Program-made: the position numbers and the translations under genes
Source: Litchfieldella qijiaojingensis
Lineage (GTDB): Bacteria; Pseudomonadota; Gammaproteobacteria; Pseudomonadales; Halomonadaceae
DNA length: 64,000 nt
NCBI RefSeq assembly: GCF_014651875.1
Contig: NZ_BMXS01000011.1
Span: 85,202 to 149,201 of the forward strand
Direction of reading: 5' to 3'
The notes under the pieces: generated by a model
What the model was told of the DNA's origin: nothing
Seen by the model: only the letters and a program-made list of their open reading frames with translations
The model's database searches: none
In this document: positions 10,658 through 20,551 of the stretch, piece by piece
Numbering within the stretch: the first letter of the stretch is position 1
How the letters are laid out: each line of letters starts with the position of its first letter

Positions 10658-11794
10658 CTATCCAAGCCAGTGCAGGCGGTTCTCATTGTCTACGGTCACC
10701 GTCGGGCTCCCCGGCAGGCTGACCTGGTTCAGGGTATCCCGCAGCCAGCTCGCGTCGTCGGCCCCGGTATACTCCAGGGCGAAGCGCCGGCGACGTAGCG
10801 GTGTCATCCACAGCGCACCGGGCTCTCCGCGTCCCAGATGCCAGCGGCAAAAGAACAGTAGCGCCAGGTCGGGGTAGAAACCCTCGTGGCCGCCGATGCC
10901 TTCGTAGTCGTTGATCAGGTCTCCGCAACCGTACAGGATCGGCTTGCCGTGATAGAGCTCCATGCCCTTGGGGTGATGTGAGGAGTGGCCGTGGATGATA
11001 TCGGCTCCGGCATCGACCAGATGTTGGGCCAGACGTTGGTGCTCGGCAGGGATCTCGTAGCCCCAGTTACTGCCCCAATGCACCGAGATCAGGGCGATGT
11101 CGCCGTCGCGTTTTTCGGCCGTGATGCGTTGTGCCAGTGCCTCGACCTCCTCTTCGGACTCGCTGTCCAGCAGGTACACCCCCTCGCGGGAGGCCTTGGC
11201 TCGCCATTCCCGTGGGATACCGCTGTCGGCCAGGCCGAAGCTCCAGACCAGCAATCGGCTACCGCCGGCGAGCGGTAGTTCCGCCGGTCGCGAGGCGTCG
11301 GCCAAGGTGTTGGCGGCACCAGCATAAGCGATACCATTGTGCTTGAGGGTGGCGAGGGTTTCCTTGAATCCTCCGTAGTGCCAGTCGAGCACGTGGTTGT
11401 TGGCCAGTGCGCAACACTGGACGCCCGCCGCCGTCAGACAGGGAATATTATCCGGGTGCATGCGGTAATTGATGCCCTTGTGCGGCCAGGGTGTGTCATG
11501 GCGGGTGACGGCGGTTTCCAGGTTGATCAAGCGTATTTCCGGCTGGAACCGTTCCAGTTCGCGCAGCGTATCGCCCCAGATGTAATCGAATGAAACGGGG
11601 TATGAGATCTCACCATTGGCGTGCTCGGCCAACCGCACATAGTTTCGGGCATCGCGCACATAGGGTTCGTAGAGTTCGGGGCTGGCGGGATGTGGCAGGA
11701 TCTGGTCGATGCCGCGTCCTGTCATCACATCGCCACACAACAGCAGCGTCACGCTCTCGTCGACACCCGACTCTCTCAGCGACTCGATACTCAT
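10658..11794 (-). CDS. [10 protein letters not shown] (PgsA-like) metallophosphatase
   Basis: 378 residues. The pattern LLLCGDVMTGRGID near residue 15, NLETAVT, NNHVLDWHYGGF, SVHWGSNWGYEIP and GAD-IIHGHSSHHPKG are characteristic of the CapA/poly-gamma-glutamate synthesis family. No capsule genes are nearby, so the substrate is open. The start at 11794 (MSIESLRESG) was chosen because AAGGAG lies 7 bp upstream; an in-frame ATG 57 bp further out has no such site. Convergent with the DUF2797 gene. Confidence 0.88.
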   Translation of the reverse strand: MSIESLRESGVDESVTLLLCGDVMTGRGIDQILPHPASPELYEPYVRDARNYVRLAEHANGEISYPVSFDYIWGDTLRELERFQPEIRLINLETAVTRHDTPWPHKGINYRMHPDNIPCLTAAGVQCCALANNHVLDWHYGGFKETLATLKHNGIAYAGAANTLADASRPAELPLAGGSRLLVWSFGLADSGIPREWRAKASREGVYLLDSESEEEVEALAQRITAEKRDGDIALISVHWGSNWGYEIPAEHQRLAQHLVDAGADIIHGHSSHHPKGMELYHGKPILYGCGDLINDYEGIGGHEGFYPDLALLFFCRWHLGRGEPGALWMTPLRRRRFALEYTGADDASWLRDTLNQVSLPGSPTVTVDNENRLHWLG

Positions 11795-11986
11795 AGCGAC
11801 TCTCCTTGCGGGCCGGTACGGCTCCCGCTTCGAGATCATGTCCTCTGTCACTCAGTACAGACGATCCCTCGACCTTTCTCACGCTCGGCTTGGCGTACTA
11901 CCCGCTATGCTGGAACAGGACGCACGCTTCCGGCCACGAGACCGAAGCGCATCGACAGATTTGCATCGTGTATGGGAGAGGTGGCC

Positions 11987-12982
11987 ATGAGTGAAGACAT
12001 GCGCGCGATGTTGTTCGAGAAAGTGGGCACTCCCCTGACCTTGCAGAGAATCCCCCGGCCGCGACCGAGGCCTGGCGAGGTGTCGATCCGGGTCGAAGCT
12101 TGCGCCGTTTGCCGTACCGATCTTCACGTGGTGGACGGTGAACTGCCCGACCCTCGCCTGCCCTTGGTGCCGGGACACGAGATCGTTGGCGAGATCGTTG
12201 CCTTGGGCGAGGACGTGGAGCGTTTCGCATCCGGTGAGCGGGTCGGGGTGCCGTGGCTGGGCTGGACCTGCGGTAGCTGCGAGCAATGCCTCGCTGGACG
12301 CGAGAATCTCTGTCCCCAGGCGCAGTTCACCGGCTATACCCGCGATGGAGGCTATGCCGAGTATTGCGTTGCCGATGCCCGCTTCTGTTTTCCTATCGCT
12401 GGCTATACCGCTGAGGCGGCCGCGCCTTTGCTGTGTGCCGGCTTGATTGGCTATCGCGCCTATCGTATGGCGGGTGACGGCGTTCATCGGTTGGGTCTTT
12501 ACGGCTTTGGGGCGGCCGCGCATATCCTCGCTCAGCTAAGCGTCGCCAACGGTCAGCAGCTTTATGCCTTCACGCGCCCTGGCGATCGGGAAGCACAGGA
12601 CTTCGCGCGTCGCCTCGGTGCGGTGTGGGCTGGAGGAGCCGACGAAGCGCCGCCGGCCCGCCTCGATGCTGCCATCATCTTCGCCCCTGTGGGGGAACTG
12701 GTGCCCACGGCACTGTCGCATGTCCGCCCCGGTGGCGTGGTCGTGTGCGGGGGCATCCACATGTCGGATATTCCGGCGTTTCCTTATCGGTTGCTATGGG
12801 AAGAGCGCTGCCTGCGCTCGGTGGCCAATCTGACGCGACGTGACGGTGAGGAATTCCTTGCCCTGGCACCGCGGGTGCCGGTGAAGACGCAGACTCGGCG
12901 TTACCCCCTGGAGCAGGCAAACCACGCGCTCGAGGATCTGCGTCATGGTCGCCTGACCGGTGCAGCGGTACTGGTACCGTGA
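11987..12982 (+). CDS. Zinc-dependent alcohol dehydrogenase family protein
   Basis: 331 residues of the medium-chain dehydrogenase type. Catalytic zinc ligands are C42 (CAVCRTD) and H64 (PGHEIVGE). The structural zinc site is the CGSCEQCLAGRENLC segment at about 96-110. The nucleotide-binding loop is GLYGFGAAAH. The substrate is not predictable. The ATG follows GGGAGAGGTGGCC. The gene is divergent from the CapA-like gene and followed by two glutathione transferases. Confidence 0.9.
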   Translation: MSEDMRAMLFEKVGTPLTLQRIPRPRPRPGEVSIRVEACAVCRTDLHVVDGELPDPRLPLVPGHEIVGEIVALGEDVERFASGERVGVPWLGWTCGSCEQCLAGRENLCPQAQFTGYTRDGGYAEYCVADARFCFPIAGYTAEAAAPLLCAGLIGYRAYRMAGDGVHRLGLYGFGAAAHILAQLSVANGQQLYAFTRPGDREAQDFARRLGAVWAGGADEAPPARLDAAIIFAPVGELVPTALSHVRPGGVVVCGGIHMSDIPAFPYRLLWEERCLRSVANLTRRDGEEFLALAPRVPVKTQTRRYPLEQANHALEDLRHGRLTGAAVLVP

Positions 12983-13052
12983 ATGACGTTCTGGACGTAG
13001 GTCCCGTGACCGGCAATAGTGACGGTCGGAGTCCTGGAACAGGGAGGAGAGC

Positions 13053-13739
13053 ATGTACCGGTTACATATTGCCAACAAGAATTACTCGTCGTGGTCGCTA
13101 CGCTCATGGGTGTTGATGCGTGAACTCGGCATCCTCTTCGAGGAACGCCTGACGCCTTTCGAAACAGGGCCCAATAGCTCGCCGTTTCGCGAGTTCTCGC
13201 CAACGGGGTTGGTACCGTGCCTGATCGATGGCGACACCGCCGTCTGGGAGTCGCTGGCCATCGTCGAATACCTTGCTGAACGCCATGACGGAGTGTGGCC
13301 CGAGGATGGCGCCGCGCGTGCCTGGGCTCGCTGCGCCAGCGCCGAAATGCATGCCGGCTTCATCGCCCTGCGCCAGCGCTGTGCCATGAATTGCGGGATT
13401 CGTGCCCGCCTGACCGATGTCCCGGCCTCCTTGCATGGGGACCTCACCCGTCTGGATGAGCTGTGGAGCGACGGAATCGCCCGCTTCGGTGGCCCGTTTC
13501 TCGCCGGACCGGCATTTACCGCCGTCGATGCTTTCTTTGCCCCGGTTGCCTTCCGGATTCAGTCGTACGATATCGAACTCGGCGAACTCGCCATGGCGTA
13601 TAGCGATCGACTACTCGAGCTTTCCGCCATGCAGCAGTGGTATAGAGAAGCGCTGCGCGAGCCTTGGCGCGATCCCGCCCATGAGGCGGAAGTGAGTGAG
13701 TTTGCGACCCTATTGGAGGATCGTCGAACCCACTACTAG
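13053..13739 (+). CDS. Glutathione S-transferase family protein
   Basis: 228 residues. The N-terminal thioredoxin-like domain has the NKNYSSWSLRSWVLMRELG pattern that starts this GST subgroup, plus PTGLVPCLIDG (cis-proline) and the glutathione-binding ESLAIVEYLAER. The remainder is the helical C-terminal domain. The ATG is preceded by GGAGGAG. It likely conjugates or reduces hydrophobic or peroxide substrates in the cytoplasm; substrate unknown. Confidence 0.9.
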   Translation: MYRLHIANKNYSSWSLRSWVLMRELGILFEERLTPFETGPNSSPFREFSPTGLVPCLIDGDTAVWESLAIVEYLAERHDGVWPEDGAARAWARCASAEMHAGFIALRQRCAMNCGIRARLTDVPASLHGDLTRLDELWSDGIARFGGPFLAGPAFTAVDAFFAPVAFRIQSYDIELGELAMAYSDRLLELSAMQQWYREALREPWRDPAHEAEVSEFATLLEDRRTHY

Positions 13740-13780
13740 CCAGGAGGGCTGGGAGGCTGATACAGGATAGGAGAGTGATC

Positions 13781-14503
13781 ATGCGTTACGAACTCTATTA
13801 CTGGCCCCGCATTCCCGGCCGGGGAGAATTCATCCGCCTGGCACTCGAGGAGGCCGGTGCCGACTATCTCGACATCGGCCAGTCCGCCGAGCATGGCGTG
13901 CCCGCCATTTCTGCTTGCCTGGACGATACTCAGGCGCCCCGGCCACCTTTCGCGCCACCGTTCTTGAAAGCGGGGGATATCGTCGTCTCCCATGTCGCCA
14001 ATATCCTGCAATTCCTGGGGCCGCGCCTGGGGTTGGTGCCGGAGGATGACGAAGCAGGCCGCTTCTGGGTGCAGGGGCTGCAGCTCACCCTCTGCGACTG
14101 GCTCCTCGAGGTGCACGACGTGCATCATCCGGTCGGTGTCTCGCTGTACTACGAGCAACAGCGCGCCGAGGCTCGTCGCTGTGCCAGTGTGTTCATCGGC
14201 GAACGGTTGCCTAAGTTTCTGGGCTACTTCGAGCACGTACTGAGCCGCAACCCACAAGGAGATGCCTGGCTGGTGGGCGAGTCGCCGACCTATGCCGACC
14301 TGTCGCTGTTCCAGATGGTCGCCGGTTTGCGTTATGCCTTTCCCCAGGCCATGCAACGCCTTGAGCCCGAGAACCCGGCGGTGAGCGCGCTGGCGGCCAG
14401 GGTTGCTGAGCGCCCCAATATCGCCGCTTATCTGGCTTCGGAGCGGCGTCAGCCGTTCAACGAGCAGGGTATTTTCCGGCATTATCCCGAGCTCGATGGT
14501 TGA
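13781..14503 (+). CDS. Second glutathione S-transferase family protein
   Basis: 240 residues. MRYELYYWPRIPGRGEFIRLALEEAG is a GST N-terminal strand-helix with the catalytic-site tyrosine region, and the C-terminal GESPTYADLSLFQMVAGL box is present. Only about half identical in type to its neighbour, so it is not a recent duplicate. ATG 13781 follows TAGGAGAG and is preferred to an in-frame GTG six bases upstream. Its 3' end overlaps the convergent gene on the other strand by 22 bp. Confidence 0.88.
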   Translation: MRYELYYWPRIPGRGEFIRLALEEAGADYLDIGQSAEHGVPAISACLDDTQAPRPPFAPPFLKAGDIVVSHVANILQFLGPRLGLVPEDDEAGRFWVQGLQLTLCDWLLEVHDVHHPVGVSLYYEQQRAEARRCASVFIGERLPKFLGYFEHVLSRNPQGDAWLVGESPTYADLSLFQMVAGLRYAFPQAMQRLEPENPAVSALAARVAERPNIAAYLASERRQPFNEQGIFRHYPELDG

Positions 14504-14949
14504 GAGAAGGATTCCAGGGCGAAATCCAGCACGCGGGTCTTGCCCAGCCATACCTTGCCGAGATAGACGCCGGGCTCGACTTCGCGGATCTCGTCGCGCA
14601 CCGCCCTGAAGAAGAAGGAGGTGCGGGAGTAATCGATGACAATGGTTTCCTTGCCATCCATCCAGCTCGGTGCCCGGTAGACCTTGGCCACCACGAAGCT
14701 GAGGCTCAGCGGCGTCACCTTGTTGATCAGCACCCCCGCTGAACCATCCTCGGCGAACATGTCGAAGACCTTGCCCTGCCAGACGAACAGCCGCGCGAAA
14801 GCGGCAAAGGCCCGGGCGAAAGCGCTACCGGTGATGATCGCAGTGCCACGGGTGTCACCATGGGGAATCGTGCCCGGTTCCGCTCGACGGTAGAGTTCGT
14901 CGAGCTGTTCCCGCGTCATTCCCAGCCATTGCTGCACGGTTGCGCTCAT
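14482..14949 (-). CDS. Conserved hypothetical protein of the peroxidase cluster
   Basis: 155 residues, no signal peptide. It contains a LINKVTPLSLSFVVAKVYRAPSW segment, DYSRTSFFFRAVRDEIREV and a terminal PGVYLGKVWLGKTRVLDFALE. This pattern suggests a small beta-barrel (lipocalin-like) domain, but I cannot name a family with confidence. The ATG has GGAGG 8 bp upstream. It is the last gene of the minus-strand peroxidase operon, 28 bp after the catalase-like gene. Confidence 0.7.
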   Translation of the reverse strand: MSATVQQWLGMTREQLDELYRRAEPGTIPHGDTRGTAIITGSAFARAFAAFARLFVWQGKVFDMFAEDGSAGVLINKVTPLSLSFVVAKVYRAPSWMDGKETIVIDYSRTSFFFRAVRDEIREVEPGVYLGKVWLGKTRVLDFALESFSQPSSSG

Positions 14950-14976
14950 CGCTATTGCCTCCGTCAGGGTTGCCGG

Positions 14977-16086
14977 TCAGGGGCCATCGGGCGTTGCCGA
15001 CAGTGTTGCATCGTGGGAAGTGCGAAACTCGCCAACCTCCTGGTAGAGGCCGCGGCGCACCCGGTTGATGCCGCCCAGAGGGCGGTGTGCGGGATGGGTG
15101 TTCCAAGGATTGAAGGCCATGCCTTCGCAGTGACTGAGGGCTTGCGGGGCGGTAACGTCCTGACGCGGTAATGTCAGGCGTGCCACTTCCTCGAAGGGTG
15201 AGTCTTCCTCATCCCAGGTCACCGACGCATCCTCGATGGGCATGCTGTCGGGGTCGGTCTGGAACTGAACCATGAACGACAGGCAGGCTTCGCCCGTGCG
15301 CAGGTTCTCAGCCATCGTATGGCGCAGATAGTGCGGATCGTCACCATCGGGTCCCTCGGTGTCTCGATCCTGCGGGGTATCGTCGGGGCATGGACGTACC
15401 GAATATTTCACCGCGACGGACTCATCCTCACCGTAGCGATAAGGGGTGGTGCTCCAGTAGCGGATGGCCAGCAGACTATCGGGCTGGCTGCGGGCTTGCC
15501 AGGCAATCCATAGCGACTTCAGGTGGGGATCCAACGGATTGAGGAAGTACCACCACAGACGATCATCGGCCACTGCCGAGACGAAGGCATGGAAGTCTTC
15601 CGGCGTGCCGGCAAACAATCTGGGATGACTGTTGAGCAGGAAGTCCTGGTGCCCGGCCGTGCCGTCGACGCTGGAGGCACCGTCCACATCGAACAGTCGG
15701 ATCGTCAGGCCACGCAGATCCTTTTCCCGATCGTCCTGGGCAGTGGCATTGGCGAACCTAAGTATGGCCTGGTATTCGTTTGGCTCGGCGAAGATTCCCT
15801 GGGCCAGACGCTCATCCAGCCCCAGGACACGGAAGGTGGCGACGGGGCAGGCCAGGGTCTTGGGCTGATTGAAGCGCGGGATGGGCTGCTGCGGGTGCTC
15901 GCTATGATGCTCACGAGCGATCTCGAGAATCCGCCGGGTCATTTCCGCTTCGAACAGGGATTCCTCGGGGGAAACTCGCTCCTCGCCGAGCCCGAGGTCA
16001 GGGGAGTTGTCGCACCCCCCCAACAGCGTCAGCCATAGGACCATCGGTAGTACTCCGCTGGCGCGGCTACTCCACAAAGGCCTCAT
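14977..16086 (-). CDS. Catalase-like haem protein, predicted lipoprotein
   Basis: 369 residues. The start at 16086 gives a lipoprotein signal (VLWLTLLGGCDNS, lipobox LGGC); longer in-frame starts would bury it. The body is of the catalase-related (y4iL-like) type: LRGLTIRLFDVDG, WYFLNPLDPH, MVQFQTDPDSMPIEDASVTWDE and NPWNTHPAHRPLGGINRVRR. The same blocks recur in the C-terminal domain of the DyP fusion at 20552-23188. The N-terminal catalytic-His arm of true catalases is not evident, so peroxide disproportionation is doubtful. It overlaps the upstream peroxidase gene by 20 bp. Confidence 0.82.
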   Translation of the reverse strand: MRPLWSSRASGVLPMVLWLTLLGGCDNSPDLGLGEERVSPEESLFEAEMTRRILEIAREHHSEHPQQPIPRFNQPKTLACPVATFRVLGLDERLAQGIFAEPNEYQAILRFANATAQDDREKDLRGLTIRLFDVDGASSVDGTAGHQDFLLNSHPRLFAGTPEDFHAFVSAVADDRLWWYFLNPLDPHLKSLWIAWQARSQPDSLLAIRYWSTTPYRYGEDESVAVKYSVRPCPDDTPQDRDTEGPDGDDPHYLRHTMAENLRTGEACLSFMVQFQTDPDSMPIEDASVTWDEEDSPFEEVARLTLPRQDVTAPQALSHCEGMAFNPWNTHPAHRPLGGINRVRRGLYQEVGEFRTSHDATLSATPDGP

Positions 16087-19000
16087 CGTTCTCCGCTCCT
16101 GGCCGTGGGACCCAGTCCAACGAATAGTAGTCACCACGATCCCGCGCCCAGGGGTCGAAGACGTTGACCACGGACTCAAGTTCCTCGGCGAGTTCCGGCA
16201 CGCTGCGTTGCAGCACACGCTTCATCGGCGACACTGGCTGGCGATGCCCATTGGGCATGCCGGTTTCCATCACCACACCGTCGGGACCGTTATTCATCAC
16301 CCAGTCATGTCCGAGTTGAGTATAGAACTCGGGACGGAAGCTGGAGGTGAAGAAACGATCACTGAACAGTCGACGTGAAGCGTTGAGGATGAAGACCACG
16401 AACTGTGTCTCGGAGATGGCAAAGCCATGCGGCCGTACCGGCTCCGCTAGCCAGCCGACCACGGCATCCACATCCTCGACGTTGTCCACCAGCGTGCCAT
16501 CGGGATGGCCCAGGCAGTCGTTGGGGTAGTTGCCCTCGGCGTCACGATAGGCATGGGAAATCACCAGGCTGGCGTCGCAGACGTGCTGGCCGTAGATCTC
16601 GCGCATGCGTTCCGCCATCTTCTCCTGACGTTGGCGCTCGGGGGAATCCTCCGGCAAGGAGGAGTCGACGAAGTCGTCGAAGCTGGTCAGATGCTTGAGC
16701 CCGTATTGGCGACGGAATTCGTTGAAGCGCGGAACGCCGCGTTCTCGATCGCGAATGATGTCGAGTGCCGCGATATCCAGCTTGCCGGAATCGGAGCCCA
16801 GATGCCCCATCGCCAGGTTCTGCAGGAACTGGCCGTGGTTGCCCAACGTCAGCAGACCCAGGCGCTGGCGGCCCATGCTCAGGGCCCAGTCGGCCAGCCC
16901 TTCTTGGCGCAGCAGGTCGCTGGCGCCGACTCGGAATCCCTCCAAGGCCGGTACCTTCTTGTGTATCCGGTCGGGGGTCTCGATATCACGCACCTCGAGC
17001 AGGTCGGGGACCAGCGGGTGGAGGCGATAGACGGTGATGAACTCCTCGGGGAAGTTGAAGGGCGAGCCGAAGTGATTGGTGCCGCCGTTGATATGCTCCG
17101 GGTTGTCCAGCGACCAGATGTCCTCGCGCTGGCCGGTCAGTTTGGCGAACACCGAAGCATCCTCGTAACGCTGGCTGCCTAGACCGAAGATGCCCGGACC
17201 GGCCGCGAGCACCGAGTACCAGGCATTGGCGTGACGTTCGTCGTCGGAGGCGCGCAACCGGTCGAGCACGCGCGAGAGGGCGTTCTCGACGAAAGGATGT
17301 TCTTCGAAGAGCCCACGCCAGTTGGAGTTCATGCCGCGATACAACGGCTCGTCGTAGAGCAGTTGTGGGGTCCACTCGATAGTGTGGATCTTGGCGATCA
17401 TCGCCGAGACCACCAGACGTGCAGCCTCGAACAGCTCGTCGTCGGTGACGTCCGCGTAGCGAATCACCCGATCCGGCTCGGCCGGGTCACGCAGGCCGGA
17501 GTCCGCCTCCGGCGTGGCGGCAGCCTGCTCGCGGAAAGCCTCGACGAAGGCGTTGTGCTCGCGGGCGAAGACGTTGTGGTAGAAGGCTACGCCGACGGTC
17601 CAGTTATCGGGGAAGGCAGTGGCCGCCTGATTGGACCAGACGGGATGGATCCGGTCGCATGCTTCTTCCTCGGAGGCGTGTTCGCAACTCGTTGAGAAAC
17701 GGGGCAGATAGACTTGTCCAGTGGCCTCGTCAGTCCCTGGTAGCGGGGTGAGCAGCAGGCGAGCGGGATCGTCGGGATCGCGCTTGACGCGTGAGGCGCT
17801 GACCTCGTCGTAACCATAGAGCTGGGAGGCATCCCACCAGGCGGTGACGGTATTGCGGAAGGTGCGATGGGCACGCTGTTGGTAGGCCTTGTCTTGATGC
17901 TCGAAGGACTTGGCTGGCGCTTGTTGCGCCACCAGGCTGCGCTGGAAGGCATCATCAGGGCGGCAGCCGAGCTTGGCTGCCTCCTCGCGGGAGAGGTCGC
18001 ACCCTGCCGGGTGCAAGCCGGAGCGGTCGTTTTCGCCTTCCACGAGGTGGGAAAACCAGTCGTGGGTCATGAACTGGATCCAGAACGCCGCCAGCACATT
18101 GAAGAAGGGCGCCTTGTGGTAGTCGCAATGCGCGTCAGGCGAATGGTCGGGTAGCCCCCGTCCCTGGTTGCAGCGGTCCGGCTGCGTCTGCTCGCGCGTG
18201 AACAGTAGACGGCTGATGCGCTGGGGATCCGGCGTCATCAGATCGAGACGATCGCCGTGGCGAGCGCGGGTCAGCTCGCTGTGCCCTTCGTCGGGGAAGG
18301 TCTCATCGAATTCGACGTTGCGGGCGAACAGGGTGCCGGTCGAACCCATCAGTGGATTGCGCAGGTCGTTGCAGATGCCGGTCAGGGTGCGGTGGCGAAT
18401 CAGCTCGCCCTGGCAGAGCTGCTCACCCTCGCCGCCCACCGCTTGGTAATCGGGATGATCCGGCGGCAACCGCATGGCATACCAGCGGGTCAGGGTGGTG
18501 CCAGGCTGGCCGTCGCGGCCTTGGATATACTCGCGATAGGTGTAGTTGTCGAACAGGTTGAACTTGATCAACTCGACCCGTTGGTATTCCAGATCCAGCA
18601 GGGCGCCATCGATACCGCGGTCGTTGGGGTTGAGGTGCACGCGCTCGCCGAGCCCGCCGACCAGGGAGCGAATCCAGCCATCGTCGTAGTTGGCGTTGCG
18701 CGAGGCGCCATCGCCGGTGGCCCAATAGGTTTGCCAGTCCACCCAGGGGGAGTCGCGGCGATGTGCTTCCAGGGCACGCTGTCCGCCACGGCAATGGGCG
18801 GTGTCGCGCTGTACCTTGCCGAGAAAACGGTCGGCCCGGTCGTCTGGAACGTCCCGCAGGCCGCCGGCCACCATGCGCTTGCAGGCACGCAACGACGCCC
18901 AGGTCTCCAGCCAGGTGGGCTTGTCGGCTTCGGGATGGGGCGAGGTGTCCTGCGCGTTGACCAGCGTCGCGCCGGATGCCGACAGAAGTGCCAGCATGGC

Positions 19001-19093
19001 CGCCAGCGTGAGATGGCGCCAACCATGGTGGACAAGTGAGCGGGAAGGGTGCCCGGAAGCGGGGCGTGTGGCGTCCTTAAGCGAAGCTGACAT
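16067..19093 (-). CDS. Animal-type haem peroxidase, exported
   Basis: 1008 residues. A Sec signal peptide (WRHLTLAAMLALLSASGATLVNA) ends near residue 48. The animal haem peroxidase core shows the distal histidine in FWIQFMTHDWFSHL (about H344) and a likely proximal histidine in SAMIAKIHTIEWTP (about H570), plus TAWWDASQLYG and HYLDMREI-like downstream blocks. Such bacterial enzymes oxidise halides, phenols or lipids; the substrate is unknown. The ATG has GGGAGG upstream. It heads an operon with the catalase-like lipoprotein and is divergent from the DyP operon, with 182 bp between them. Confidence 0.9.
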   Translation of the reverse strand: MSASLKDATRPASGHPSRSLVHHGWRHLTLAAMLALLSASGATLVNAQDTSPHPEADKPTWLETWASLRACKRMVAGGLRDVPDDRADRFLGKVQRDTAHCRGGQRALEAHRRDSPWVDWQTYWATGDGASRNANYDDGWIRSLVGGLGERVHLNPNDRGIDGALLDLEYQRVELIKFNLFDNYTYREYIQGRDGQPGTTLTRWYAMRLPPDHPDYQAVGGEGEQLCQGELIRHRTLTGICNDLRNPLMGSTGTLFARNVEFDETFPDEGHSELTRARHGDRLDLMTPDPQRISRLLFTREQTQPDRCNQGRGLPDHSPDAHCDYHKAPFFNVLAAFWIQFMTHDWFSHLVEGENDRSGLHPAGCDLSREEAAKLGCRPDDAFQRSLVAQQAPAKSFEHQDKAYQQRAHRTFRNTVTAWWDASQLYGYDEVSASRVKRDPDDPARLLLTPLPGTDEATGQVYLPRFSTSCEHASEEEACDRIHPVWSNQAATAFPDNWTVGVAFYHNVFAREHNAFVEAFREQAAATPEADSGLRDPAEPDRVIRYADVTDDELFEAARLVVSAMIAKIHTIEWTPQLLYDEPLYRGMNSNWRGLFEEHPFVENALSRVLDRLRASDDERHANAWYSVLAAGPGIFGLGSQRYEDASVFAKLTGQREDIWSLDNPEHINGGTNHFGSPFNFPEEFITVYRLHPLVPDLLEVRDIETPDRIHKKVPALEGFRVGASDLLRQEGLADWALSMGRQRLGLLTLGNHGQFLQNLAMGHLGSDSGKLDIAALDIIRDRERGVPRFNEFRRQYGLKHLTSFDDFVDSSLPEDSPERQRQEKMAERMREIYGQHVCDASLVISHAYRDAEGNYPNDCLGHPDGTLVDNVEDVDAVVGWLAEPVRPHGFAISETQFVVFILNASRRLFSDRFFTSSFRPEFYTQLGHDWVMNNGPDGVVMETGMPNGHRQPVSPMKRVLQRSVPELAEELESVVNVFDPWARDRGDYYSLDWVPRPGAENDEAFVE

Positions 19094-19275
19094 GCCGACT
19101 GACCTCCCTGCGAAGCGTCCCGAGGCGCGGAGCCCCGTGGCCCGGCGATGAAACGTTGGAAAAGTATAGTCAACGATTTTCTTACGCTGCCATGCCGAAG
19201 TCTGACTAGACTCCTAGGGACAGTGGATGACGGACCGGCGGTGCCATCCTGGTATTGTCGGCTAAGGATGGAGCT

Positions 19276-20547
19276 ATGAAAGCTCAGGCGGCGCTCAATG
19301 TGGTCATGGAAGTCCGGCCCGGGCACGAGGCCACACTGCGGTCGTTGCTCGAGCGGATGCGCCAGGATCCCGGCGGCAACGACATCCTACCCTTCGAACG
19401 ACTCGATACGGTTCATTTCGCCCGCTGGGTATTGCTGCCTGAAGCTCATCGCCGGGCGCGTCGACATTGCCCCGCCCAACTGGTGCTGACCGCCAACCTG
19501 GATGGTGAACTCGATGGTCATCTCGCCGAGTTGGTCGATGTCGGTGGTGAGGGCTTGAGGGAGTTGCTCGGCCATTGTCGCGACTTTCCGGAGGATGCGG
19601 GAGACGAGCAGATACGCCGCTATCTTGCCGACAATCAACATCGGGTGGGGGCCTTCTATGTCAATACTCTGGGCCGCAGCCTGGCCCAGGTGCGTCTGGA
19701 AGCGCGTCTTCACGATACCTTGCAACGTCACCTGGATGACGGGGAGTGGGGAAAGCGTTCCGCCACGGCCATTCGTCAGGCGCTGATCGATTTCGTCGCT
19801 GCGGATGACGACCTTCGCGACGCGCTGACACCTGCCAATGGGCCTGGGCGCTGGCGCTGGTTGCAGGGCTGGTTGTTATTGGGAGGCATTGCGCTTATCG
19901 GTCTGATTCTGGCTGTGCTGTTGTGGCCGCTGACATTGCTGGCGTTAGTCCTGCTGCGTCTTCATGAGTTGGGCAATGCGCCTCACAACCGCCGCCCGCG
20001 CGACGAGCATGTGCGTGTCCTCGAGGCCGACGAGGACCGTGGTGTGCACAACCAGTTGTCGGCCGTGGGGTATATCCAGCCTGGCCCCTTCCGCCGCGTG
20101 CTGTTACATATCGCCCTGTGGCTGTTGCAGCTCGCCGTATCGTGGGTCTTCTATCGCGGCAAGCTCGCTGAGATCGATACCATTCATTTTGCGCGCTGGG
20201 TGATCATCGATCAGGGTTCGCGGGTGTATTTCTTCAGTAATTTCGACGGCAGTCCGGAGAGCTACCAGGACGATTTCATCGAGCGCGTGGCCTTCGGTCT
20301 CAACCTGGTGTTCAGCAACGGTTTGGGCTGGCCGCGCACGAATTTCCTGGTGTTCGGCGGCGCCAATGACGAGCAGGCCTTCAAGGCCTACTACCGCGAT
20401 CACCAGATTCCTACCGCGGTGTGGTACCACGCACCTGCCTACACCGGACTGACGGCGGTCAACCTGGCCAACAACGCGGCCATTCGTGCCGGCCTGTCGG
20501 GTTCCATGGACGAGGCGCAGTGTCGCGCCTGGCTGCAACGGTTCTGA
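19276..20547 (+). CDS. Membrane protein with duplicated DyP-associated domain
   Basis: 423 residues, no clear named family. Two similar domains flank a membrane region. Domain 1 has LDTVHFARWVLLPEA followed by LVLTANLDGELDGHLAELVD. Domain 2 has IDTIHFARWVIIDQG followed by VYFFSNFDGSPESYQDDFI. Between them are one long hydrophobic stretch (about 190-220) and another near 265-285. The duplicated block looks like a ferredoxin-like alpha/beta fold, as in the dimeric alpha+beta barrel proteins that include DyP. The gene ends 4 bp before the DyP fusion gene, so they act together. Confidence 0.75.
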   Translation: MKAQAALNVVMEVRPGHEATLRSLLERMRQDPGGNDILPFERLDTVHFARWVLLPEAHRRARRHCPAQLVLTANLDGELDGHLAELVDVGGEGLRELLGHCRDFPEDAGDEQIRRYLADNQHRVGAFYVNTLGRSLAQVRLEARLHDTLQRHLDDGEWGKRSATAIRQALIDFVAADDDLRDALTPANGPGRWRWLQGWLLLGGIALIGLILAVLLWPLTLLALVLLRLHELGNAPHNRRPRDEHVRVLEADEDRGVHNQLSAVGYIQPGPFRRVLLHIALWLLQLAVSWVFYRGKLAEIDTIHFARWVIIDQGSRVYFFSNFDGSPESYQDDFIERVAFGLNLVFSNGLGWPRTNFLVFGGANDEQAFKAYYRDHQIPTAVWYHAPAYTGLTAVNLANNAAIRAGLSGSMDEAQCRAWLQRF

Positions 20548-20551
20548 TGCC

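Noticed and set aside
18257..19039. 260-codon plus-strand frame inside the peroxidase gene
   Set aside because: Antisense to clear haem peroxidase motifs; no independent start signal.
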